Of a DNA stretch of 10,606 bases, positions 1 through 5,162 are shown in pieces. Each line of letters opens with the position of its first letter. Within the stretch, counting starts at the first letter, position 1. This stretch comes from CAZKTO01 sp964555685 (GTDB taxonomy: Bacteria; Chloroflexota; Dehalococcoidia; SHYB01): assembly GCA_964555685.1 (NCBI GenBank), contig CAZKTO010000083.1, positions 1-10,606 on the forward strand, read 5' to 3'. Made by a program: the position numbers and the translations under genes. Below the pieces are notes generated by a model that saw only the letters and a list, made by a program, of their open reading frames with translations, was not told the origin of the DNA and did no database searches.

Positions 1-15
1 ATTGTTCAGACACCA

Positions 16-53
16 GAAGCCCCGCCCGCCGCAGGCGGGCTGCGGGGAGCTTC
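16..53. repeat. GC-rich hairpin next to the left repeat copy
   Basis: The arms GCCCGCC (24-30) and GGCGGGC (34-40) pair perfectly around a GCA loop. They can be extended through CCCC (20-23) with GGGG (44-47) after a TGC bulge, and GAAG (16-19) with CTTC (50-53). No T-run follows, so it is not a standard intrinsic terminator. It abuts the repeat copy starting at 52 and may belong to the same repeat-bounded unit as the GIY-YIG gene. Its function is unknown. Confidence 0.55.
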
Positions 54-80
54 ACTCCGAGCCGAGCGAGGAATCTATCG
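52..80 (+). repeat. Left copy of short dispersed repeat
   Basis: The segment begins TCACTCCGAG and ends CGAGGAATCTATCG. The same pattern, TCA(T/C)(T/C)CCGAG followed by a variable centre and then CGAGG or CGGAATC, occurs in reverse complement at 466-504 and 537-565, on the other side of the GIY-YIG gene. The copies therefore act as inverted flanks of that gene. Short repeats of this look are common as dispersed copies in many environmental genomes. Copy number in this genome cannot be judged from one window. Confidence 0.6.
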
Positions 81-119
81 CCTCGCCGTAGCAGCAACGC
101 GTGGCTGACGTGAACCGCC

Positions 120-443
120 ATGCCCACCTACTACGTCTCTATCCTCGCCAACAGGACAGGAGGGGCAGTATACGTTGGCGTTACGAGCAACTCGGAAGGG
201 CGTATCTATCAACACAAACACAAGCTCGTCGCAGGGTACACGATGCGGTACAACATCACCCGCCTCGTGTACTACGAAGACACCAGCGACATCTCCGCCG
301 CCATCGCCCGCGAGAAGCAGATCAAGGCGTGGCGTCGCTCTAAAAAGGTCGCGCTGATACAATCAGTGAACCCGCACTGGGTGGACCTGAGCCGGGAATG
401 GTCCGAGGACAAGCCTCCACGGGCCCCGCAGAACGCAAGATGA
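120..443 (+). CDS. GIY-YIG family small endonuclease
   Basis: This 107-residue protein is a single GIY-YIG nuclease domain of the short, UvrC-N-terminal-like type. The two name-giving strands are YYV at residues 4-6 and YVG at 18-20. The usual catalytic arginine is R28, followed by H32, and the catalytic glutamate is E65 in REKQIKAW. The C-terminal NPHWVDL (84-90) is the typical end of this small family. Members are predicted single-strand or structure-specific DNA nucleases; the role of most free-standing ones is unknown. No Shine-Dalgarno sequence is visible before the ATG. Base composition is less GC-biased than in the downstream genes, and the gene sits between inverted copies of a short repeat, which fits mobile or recently acquired DNA. 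Family assignment is sure; the link to the repeats is inference. Confidence 0.9.
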   Translation: MPTYYVSILANRTGGAVYVGVTSNSEGRIYQHKHKLVAGYTMRYNITRLVYYEDTSDISAAIAREKQIKAWRRSKKVALIQSVNPHWVDLSREWSEDKPPRAPQNAR

Positions 444-465
444 CAGACCTGTTCACGCCACGCGG

Positions 466-504
466 CGATGGATTCCGAGTCCGCCTGAGGCGGACTCGGA
501 ATGA
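466..504 (-). repeat. Right repeat copy with perfect 14-bp stem
   Basis: ATTCCGAGTCCGCC (472-485) and GGCGGACTCGGAAT (489-502) form a perfect 14-bp stem with a TGA loop. Read on the minus strand, its ends TCATTCCGAG and CTCGGAATCCATCG match the ends of the left copy at 52-80, while the centre differs. It lies 22 bases after the stop codon of the GIY-YIG gene. The hairpin could also stop transcription from that gene before the thiolase gene, although no T-run follows. Confidence 0.7.
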
Positions 505-536
505 CAATTGTGACAGGTGGGTTCTCGCCAAGAGGC

Positions 537-565
537 CATAGATCCCTCGTTACACTCGGGATGAC
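537..565 (-). repeat. Second right repeat copy
   Basis: Read on the minus strand this is TCATCCCGAG, a short centre, then CGAGGGATCTA, the same ends as the copies at 52-80 and 466-504. ATCCC (542-546) pairs with GGGAT (558-562). It lies 32 bases downstream of the perfect hairpin, in the same orientation, and ends 27 bases before the thiolase-like gene. The whole stretch 444-592 therefore consists mainly of repeat copies. I see no convincing promoter in it. Confidence 0.55.
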
Positions 566-592
566 AAAAAGCACCCATCGCCTGCCCAACAA

Positions 593-1780
593 ATGAAGCC
601 CTCTGACATCGCCCGCAAGACCGCCATCGTCGGCGTGGCCGACGTCGTCCCGCCGCGGGGCCAGCGCGCGCCCCACTACTGGAGGCTCGCCGCCGAGGCC
701 TCGCTCCAGGCCCTTGAGGACGCGGGCCTGACCACCAAGGACGTGGATGGCGTCGTCTTCGCGCGCTCGGGCACGCCGCCGCCGTACCCGGCCTTCCCCA
801 CGAGCTTCTGCCAGTACATGGGCATCACGCCGGCCTGGATGGAGGCGATGCCCCACGGCGGCTGCCCCATGGGCTCCCTCATGTGGCGCGCGTCGCTGGG
901 GCTCTTGGCGGGCTTCTGCAACACCTGCCTCGTCGTCTGCACGGACAACCGCGAGGGGCGCCTCTCCCGCCACGGCGTCGTCTCCTACATCGCCTCCCAT
1001 AACTTCGATACCGAGTACGAGTACCCGTACGGGCCGCTGGTGCCCTCGGCCTTCGCCCTCATGGCGCAGCGGCACATGCACGAGTTCGGGACGACGCGCG
1101 AGCAGATCGCCGAGGTGGCCGTGGCCGCGCGGGGGTGGGCCGCGCTGCACCCCAACGCGGTGATGAAGGAGCCCATCACCGTCGAGGACGTGCTGGCCTC
1201 GCGCATCATCAGCTCGCCGCTGCACCTTCTCGACCTCTCGCTGGTGACGGACGGCGGCGGCGCCTGCGTCATGGTGCGGTCGGAGCGGGCGCGCGACTTC
1301 CCCAAGCGCCCGGTCTCCATCGAGGGCTTCGGCGAGTGCGGCGAGAGCCAGAACGTGACCTCCATGTCGAGCCTGACGGAGCCGCACCTCATCAAGATCG
1401 CGGCGCGGCAGGCGTTCGGCATGGCCGACCTGGCCGTCGCCGACATGGACATCGCCTACCCGTACGACCCCTCGACCTTCAGCGTCATCTGGGCGCTGGA
1501 GGACCTGGGCTTCTGCAAGAAGGGCGAGGGCGGCGCGTTCGTCTCGGGCGGGCGGATCGCGCCGGGCGGCACGCTGCCGGTGAACACCCACGGTGGCATG
1601 CTCTCGTACAGCCATCCGGGGATCTCGGGTGGCTTCCTGGGCATCGTCGAGGCGGTGCGACAGCTCCGGGGCGAGGCGGGCGCGCGGCAGGTGAAGGGCG
1701 CGCGGCACGCGGTGACGCACCAGATGGGCGGGATGTACAACATGGGCGTGACGATTCTTGGGAGTGAATCGCCTCGCTAG
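593..1780 (+). CDS. Thiolase-like protein (SCP-x/lipid-transfer type)
   Basis: A 395-residue thiolase-fold protein of the SCP-x-like, often called non-decarboxylating, group. Such enzymes cleave or form carbon-carbon bonds in acyl-CoA thioesters, or act as aldolases together with a DUF35 partner. C91 in HGGCPMGS is at the nucleophile position, and H333 (NTHGG) and H341 (SHPGISGG) match the two conserved C-terminal histidine regions. The usual second cysteine near the C-terminus is absent: the segment reads HQMGGMYNMG (376-385). RQLRGEAGARQV (356-367) is typical of this subgroup. The DUF35 gene follows after 24 bases, the normal pairing for this family. No Shine-Dalgarno sequence is visible before ATG 593, but the N-terminus (KTAIVGV) starts just where the fold should. 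The exact reaction and substrate are not determined; a steroid- or isoprenoid-side-chain role is only an analogy. Confidence 0.85.
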   Translation: MKPSDIARKTAIVGVADVVPPRGQRAPHYWRLAAEASLQALEDAGLTTKDVDGVVFARSGTPPPYPAFPTSFCQYMGITPAWMEAMPHGGCPMGSLMWRASLGLLAGFCNTCLVVCTDNREGRLSRHGVVSYIASHNFDTEYEYPYGPLVPSAFALMAQRHMHEFGTTREQIAEVAVAARGWAALHPNAVMKEPITVEDVLASRIISSPLHLLDLSLVTDGGGACVMVRSERARDFPKRPVSIEGFGECGESQNVTSMSSLTEPHLIKIAARQAFGMADLAVADMDIAYPYDPSTFSVIWALEDLGFCKKGEGGAFVSGGRIAPGGTLPVNTHGGMLSYSHPGISGGFLGIVEAVRQLRGEAGARQVKGARHAVTHQMGGMYNMGVTILGSESPR

Positions 1781-1804
1781 CGCGGCGAGGGGGAACGACG
1801 GGCC

Positions 1805-2233
1805 GTGAGCGAGTACAAGAAGCCGCTGCCAACGGTCTCCGACGACGGCGAGGCGTGGTGGAAGGCCTGCCGCGAGGGGCGGTTCGTGCTCCAGCGCTGC
1901 GGCGCGTGCGGGAAGCGCCAGTTCCCGCCGCGCGTGCTGTGCTCGCATTGCGGCTCGCGCGACGTGGCGTTCGCCGAGGACAGCGGCGCCGGGACGGTCT
2001 ACTCGTTCACCGTCGTGCACCGGCCGCCGGAGCCGGCGTTCATGCCGGACGTGCCGTACGTCGTGGCCATCATCCAGCTGGACGCCGGGCCGCGGATGAT
2101 GAGCAATGTGGTGGGGATCGCGCCCGGTCAGGTGCGGATCGGGATGCGGGTCGCGCCGGTGTTTGAGAGGGCGACGGACGAGATCACGCTGGTGAAGTTC
2201 CGGCCAGCGGCCGGCGGCCACCGGCTACCGTGA
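1805..2233 (+). CDS. DUF35 Zn-ribbon/OB-fold partner of thiolase
   Basis: A 142-residue acyl-CoA-associated OB-fold protein with an N-terminal rubredoxin-like zinc ribbon. The zinc ligands are C32-x2-C35 and C46-x2-C49. The OB-fold follows from about residue 60, with GTVYSFTVVH (63-72) as its first strands. DUF35 proteins bind thiolases or thiolase-like aldolases and help in CoA-substrate handling; they have no catalysis of their own. The start is GTG 1805, preceded at a good distance by GAGGGGGA (1787-1794). Its place directly behind the thiolase-like gene indicates an operon and a complex of the two proteins. It is of normal length and intact. Confidence 0.9.
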   Translation: MSEYKKPLPTVSDDGEAWWKACREGRFVLQRCGACGKRQFPPRVLCSHCGSRDVAFAEDSGAGTVYSFTVVHRPPEPAFMPDVPYVVAIIQLDAGPRMMSNVVGIAPGQVRIGMRVAPVFERATDEITLVKFRPAAGGHRLP

Positions 2234-2255
2234 CGACGAGAGAGACGCCAACGTT

Positions 2256-2284
2256 GCAGGGGTGGGTTTGAAACCCGCCCCTGC
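2256..2284. repeat. 29-base near-perfect palindrome
   Basis: GCAGGGGTGGGTTT (2256-2269) pairs with AAACCCGCCCCTGC (2271-2284) around a single central G at 2270: fourteen pairs, of which one is T·G and the rest Watson-Crick. No T-run follows, and the SDR gene begins 22 bases later. It looks like a dispersed palindromic repeat unit placed between two operon genes. It could also weaken transcription or protect a processed mRNA end. No second copy is present in this window. Confidence 0.75.
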
Positions 2285-2305
2285 GTGGGTTATTGGGGAC
2301 CGGCC

Positions 2306-3121
2306 ATGGGTCTACCGGAGTTCGAGATTGCGGAGGCGACGGCCATCGTCACGGGGGCGAGCCGAGGGATCGGCCGGGCCATCGCCATGGCCTTCGCCGA
2401 GGCGGGGGCGGACCTGTGCCTGGCGGCGCGGAGCGAGGAGGCGCTGGAGCGCGTGGCCCAGGATGCGCGGGCGCTCGGACGGCGGTGTATCGCCGTCCGG
2501 ACCGATGTGACCAACGAGGCGGACGTCGAGCGGATGGTCCGGCGCGCCATCAACGAGCTAGGCCAGGTCGACATCCTCGTGAACAACGCCGGGGCGATGG
2601 TCGTCAAGCCGCTGGTGCCGCTGCCCGGCTTCGCGCCGCCCACGGCCGGCGGCCTGCCCAGCTTCTACGAGCCCCTCTCCTCGGACGAGTGGCGGCGGGT
2701 GCTGGACACCAACTTGAAGGGCGCCTTCCTGTGCATGCGGGCCGTTGGGCCGCACATGATCGAGCGCCGCCAGGGCACGGTCATCAACATCTCGTCGACG
2801 GCGGCGGTGAAGTCGGGGCGCTATATGTCGAGCTACGACACGAGCAAGGCCGCCCTCTCGCAGCTTACCCGGTCCATGGCCGTTGAGTGGGCCCGGTACG
2901 GCATCACGGTCAACGCCATCGGGCCCGGGTACGTTCACACCGAGCTGAATGAAGCGGCGATGCGCGACGAGCGGCTGCGCGAGCGCATCCTGTCGGAGGT
3001 GCCGCTGCGGCGGCTGGGCACGGAGCGCGAGGTGGCGCTGCTCGCCGTGTACCTGGCGTCGCCGGCGGCGGCCTATCTGACGGGCCAGACGGTCTTCCTG
3101 GACGGCGGGCTGCTGGCGTAG
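2306..3121 (+). CDS. SDR family NAD(P)-dependent oxidoreductase
   Basis: A 271-residue classical short-chain dehydrogenase/reductase. The Rossmann cofactor motif is TGASRGIG (16-23), followed by NNAG (93-96), the structural N136, and the catalytic S164, Y177 and K181 (YDTSK). The C-terminal GQTVFLDGG is typical. A segment of about 25 residues rich in proline (101-125) lies between NNAG and the helix with N136, longer than in FabG-type enzymes. R42 in LAARS, shortly after the second strand, leans towards NADP(H). ATG 2306 is chosen because GGGGA (2295-2299) precedes it; the upstream in-frame GTG 2285 abuts the palindrome and has no such site. It probably oxidises a hydroxyacyl-CoA or alcohol in the same pathway as the thiolase-like gene upstream; the substrate is unknown. 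Confidence 0.9.
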   Translation: MGLPEFEIAEATAIVTGASRGIGRAIAMAFAEAGADLCLAARSEEALERVAQDARALGRRCIAVRTDVTNEADVERMVRRAINELGQVDILVNNAGAMVVKPLVPLPGFAPPTAGGLPSFYEPLSSDEWRRVLDTNLKGAFLCMRAVGPHMIERRQGTVINISSTAAVKSGRYMSSYDTSKAALSQLTRSMAVEWARYGITVNAIGPGYVHTELNEAAMRDERLRERILSEVPLRRLGTEREVALLAVYLASPAAAYLTGQTVFLDGGLLA

Positions 3122-3137
3122 GCCGGCAGCGCCGGGT

Positions 3138-3183
3138 ACCCCGACTGGCCGGGGTGGCGACCGATGCCCCGACGTGTCGGGGC
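3138..3183 (+). terminator. Two tandem GC hairpins after the SDR gene
   Basis: ACCCCG (3138-3143) pairs with CGGGGT (3150-3155), and GCCCCGA (3166-3172) pairs with TCGGGGC (3177-3183) around a four-base loop. Both lie in the 167-base gap between the SDR gene and the CaiB-family gene and precede the promoter at 3247-3255. Neither has a T-run, so termination is only suggested by position. Confidence 0.35.
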
Positions 3184-3246
3184 GCCCCCGTCCCCGGCGA
3201 GTGCGAGTATTCATGCAGCGCTGTGAGACCCTGGCTCGGTGTCCCA

Positions 3247-3255
3247 TGCTACAAT
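3247..3255 (+). promoter_or_regulatory. Extended -10 promoter of the CaiB-family gene
   Basis: TGC-TACAAT (3247-3255) is an extended -10 element with five of six bases of TATAAT. No good -35 is seen at the usual distance, which an extended -10 can tolerate. Transcription would begin near 3262, about 27 bases before ATG 3289. It implies that the CaiB-family gene can be transcribed separately from the genes upstream. Confidence 0.5.
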
Positions 3256-3288
3256 CCCCTCGCCAACTACCTTCCGTTTGGAGCGCCC

Positions 3289-4458
3289 ATGCTTCCGCTA
3301 GACAACGTCAAGGTCCTCGATCTCACGACCCGCGCGCCGGGGCCGTTCTGCTCCATGGTGCTGGCGGACCTGGGGGCCGACGTGCTCCTCGTCGAGGCGC
3401 CGCCGGGCAGCCTCTCCATCGGCGAGAGGCATCCCGAGGACCCGGTCCGGCAGGCGGCCCTGGACCCGTTGCGCCGCGGCAAGCGCAGCATCGTCCTGAA
3501 CCTCAAGGACCCGGCGGGCCAGGAGGTCTTCTACCGCCTGGCCAAGGACGCCGACGCGGTGATGGAGGGCTTCCGCCCCGGCGTCGTCCAGCGCCTGGGG
3601 ATCGACGACGAGCGAATCAAGGCCCTGAACCCCAGGGCGGTCTACTGCTCCATCTCGGGCTACGGCCAGGACGGGCCCTACCGCGATCTCCCGGGGCACG
3701 ACGTGAACTACATCGCCTTCGCCGGCGTGCTGGGGCTTATCGGCTCGCGCGACGGACGGCCCGCCATCCCGTACAACCTCATCGCCGACTTCGCCTCGGG
3801 CGGCTATCTCTCGGCCCTCTCGATCCTCACGGCCCTCTGGGCGCGGGAGCGGACGGGGCGCGGCCAGTACCTCGATATGTCCCTGGCCGATGGCGCCATG
3901 TACCTCCTGGCCGGCGCCATCGGAAACTACTACGCCAGCGGCGAGATCCCGCGCCCCGTCGCCATGCGCTTGAACGGCGGCTCCCCGGACTATCAGCCCT
4001 ACCGGTGCAAGGACGGCAAGTACCTCACCATCGGCTCGCTGGAGGAGAAGTTCTGGGTCAACACCTGCAACGCCCTGGGGCGGCCCGACCTCATCGGCCA
4101 GCGGAGCACCGCGCCGGCCACGGTAGAGGCCGAGATGGCCGCGATCTTCGCCACGCGGACGCGGGACGAGTGGTTCGCCTACCTGGCCGGCAAGGACGTC
4201 TGCGTGGGCAAGGTCAACGGCATCGATGAGCTGGCCTCGGACCCGCAGGTGCGGGCGCGGCGCATGATGATCGAGGTGCCGGGGCCCGACGGCAGGCCCA
4301 TGCCGCAGGTGGGCATCGCGGCGCACCTGCGGGGCACGCCGGGGCGCGTACGGTCGGTGGGCGTCCCCGCCGGGGCGAACACGCACGAGGTGCTGGCCGG
4401 CCTGGGCTACGAGAGCGGCGAGATCGAGCGGCTGCTGCGCCAGGGCGCGGTGGCGTAG
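3289..4458 (+). CDS. CaiB/BaiF family, alpha-methylacyl-CoA racemase-like
   Basis: A 389-residue protein of the family III CoA-transferase fold, whose interlocked dimers either move CoA between acids or epimerise 2-methylacyl-CoA. The N-terminal VLDLTTRAPGPFCSMVLADLGADVLLVE (9-36) is the family signature. H137 in GHDVNYI, D167 in LIADFASGG and E252 in LEEKFW correspond to the His/Asp/Glu catalytic set known from Mycobacterium tuberculosis MCR (H126, D156, E241), with the same 30- and 85-residue spacing. This favours racemase over CoA-transferase. ATG 3289 is preceded by GGAG (3280-3283) and fits the family N-terminus; an in-frame GTG at 3154 would add 45 residues without family character and lies inside a hairpin. 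A racemase next to thiolase-like and SDR genes suggests degradation of an alpha-methyl-branched acyl chain; this is inference. Confidence 0.85.
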   Translation: MLPLDNVKVLDLTTRAPGPFCSMVLADLGADVLLVEAPPGSLSIGERHPEDPVRQAALDPLRRGKRSIVLNLKDPAGQEVFYRLAKDADAVMEGFRPGVVQRLGIDDERIKALNPRAVYCSISGYGQDGPYRDLPGHDVNYIAFAGVLGLIGSRDGRPAIPYNLIADFASGGYLSALSILTALWARERTGRGQYLDMSLADGAMYLLAGAIGNYYASGEIPRPVAMRLNGGSPDYQPYRCKDGKYLTIGSLEEKFWVNTCNALGRPDLIGQRSTAPATVEAEMAAIFATRTRDEWFAYLAGKDVCVGKVNGIDELASDPQVRARRMMIEVPGPDGRPMPQVGIAAHLRGTPGRVRSVGVPAGANTHEVLAGLGYESGEIERLLRQGAVA

Positions 4459-4493
4459 GCCGCACGGTCAGGTCGATAATCAGAGCGTTGGCA

Positions 4494-4499
4494 TACGAT
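4494..4499 (+). promoter_or_regulatory. Possible -10 of the isochorismatase-like gene
   Basis: TACGAT (4494-4499) lies 26 bases before ATG 4526, so a start near 4506 would leave a short leader holding GGAGG (4516-4520). No clear -35 is present. Read-through from the CaiB-family gene, 67 bases upstream, is equally possible. Confidence 0.25.
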
Positions 4500-4525
4500 T
4501 GTTGGCCGGCGCATCGGAGGTCGTG

Positions 4526-5104
4526 ATGGCGTCCATCGATACGAAGCGCACCGCCGTGCTCATCATGGACTACCAGAGCGAGATCGTGGCCAACTTCGGC
4601 GGCGGCGATCCGGGCCTGCTCCAGCGGGCCGCCTCCGTTCTGGACGCGGCGCGGCGGGCCGGCGTCCCCGTCGTCCACGTGGTAGTCCAGTTCCGTCCCG
4701 GCTATCCGGAGGTGGGGGCCCGCGGCACGTTCAAGGCCATCAAGGACGCTGGCCGGCTGAAGGAGGGGACGGAGGGCGCCGCGATCCACCCCGCCGTGGC
4801 GCCCAGGCCGGGCGAGGTGGTGGTCACGAAGCGGCGCGTGGGGGCCTTCGCCGGATCAGACCTGGAGTACGTGCTCCGCGGGCTGGGGCGCGACCATCTG
4901 GTGCTCTTGGGGATCGCCACCAGCGGCGTGGTGCTGACGACGGTGCGCTGGGCGGCGGACCTGGACTACACGATGAACGTGGTCTCCGACTGCTGCGCCG
5001 ACCGGGACGAGGAGGTCCACCGGGTGCTGCTGACGAAGGTGCTGGCCCGCCAGGCCCCCATCATGACGGCGGCGGAGGCGGTGGCCGCCCTGTCCGGCCG
5101 GTAG
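4526..5104 (+). CDS. Isochorismatase-like hydrolase without catalytic Cys
   Basis: A 192-residue alpha/beta protein of the isochorismatase/cysteine hydrolase superfamily, whose members hydrolyse vinyl ethers or amides (isochorismate, nicotinamide, N-carbamoyl compounds). D15 (LIMDYQ) and K102 (VTKRRVGAF) match the first two members of the Asp-Lys-Cys triad. The third position, normally Cys in GxxTxxC, reads GIATSGVVLTT (129-139), so V135 replaces it. The rest, including the conserved loop before it and ADLDY (144-148), is intact, so this is not an obviously decayed gene; I recall other members with TSGVVL, so it is probably a cysteine-less subfamily. ATG 4526 follows GGAGG (4516-4520); a TTG nine codons earlier has no support. 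It ends 58 bases from the convergent clpX. Function is unassigned. Confidence 0.85.
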   Translation: MASIDTKRTAVLIMDYQSEIVANFGGGDPGLLQRAASVLDAARRAGVPVVHVVVQFRPGYPEVGARGTFKAIKDAGRLKEGTEGAAIHPAVAPRPGEVVVTKRRVGAFAGSDLEYVLRGLGRDHLVLLGIATSGVVLTTVRWAADLDYTMNVVSDCCADRDEEVHRVLLTKVLARQAPIMTAAEAVAALSGR

Positions 5105-5108
5105 GACT

Positions 5109-5133
5109 CGCCGCCGCGCTCCAAAAGGCGGCG
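5109..5133. terminator. Possible hairpin between convergent genes
   Basis: CGCCGCC (5109-5115) can pair with GGCGGCG (5127-5133) over an 11-base loop that includes AAAA. It lies in the 58-base gap between the ends of the isochorismatase-like gene and clpX, where a two-way terminator is expected. No T-run follows on either strand, so support is weak. Confidence 0.25.
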
Positions 5134-5162
5134 CTGGGGGAGGGGCGCGCCTCGCACCGGGG

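Noticed and set aside
272..2221. Long minus-strand open frame of 649 codons opposite the thiolase-like and DUF35 genes
   Set aside because: Its composition is the Arg/His/Ala/Gly/Pro-rich pattern of an antisense frame in high-GC coding DNA. It shows no domain, and the plus-strand genes carry clear motifs.
2285..2305. GTG 2285 as start of the SDR gene
   Set aside because: It directly abuts the palindrome and has no ribosome binding site; ATG 2306 has GGGGA at a good distance.
3154..3288. GTG 3154 as start of the CaiB-family gene
   Set aside because: It lies inside a hairpin and upstream of the promoter at 3247-3255, and the added 45 residues do not resemble the family N-terminus.
3298..4386. 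Minus-strand open frame of 362 codons opposite the CaiB-family gene
   Set aside because: It is a shadow frame with Arg/His/Gly/Val bias and no recognisable motif; the plus strand encodes a complete family member.
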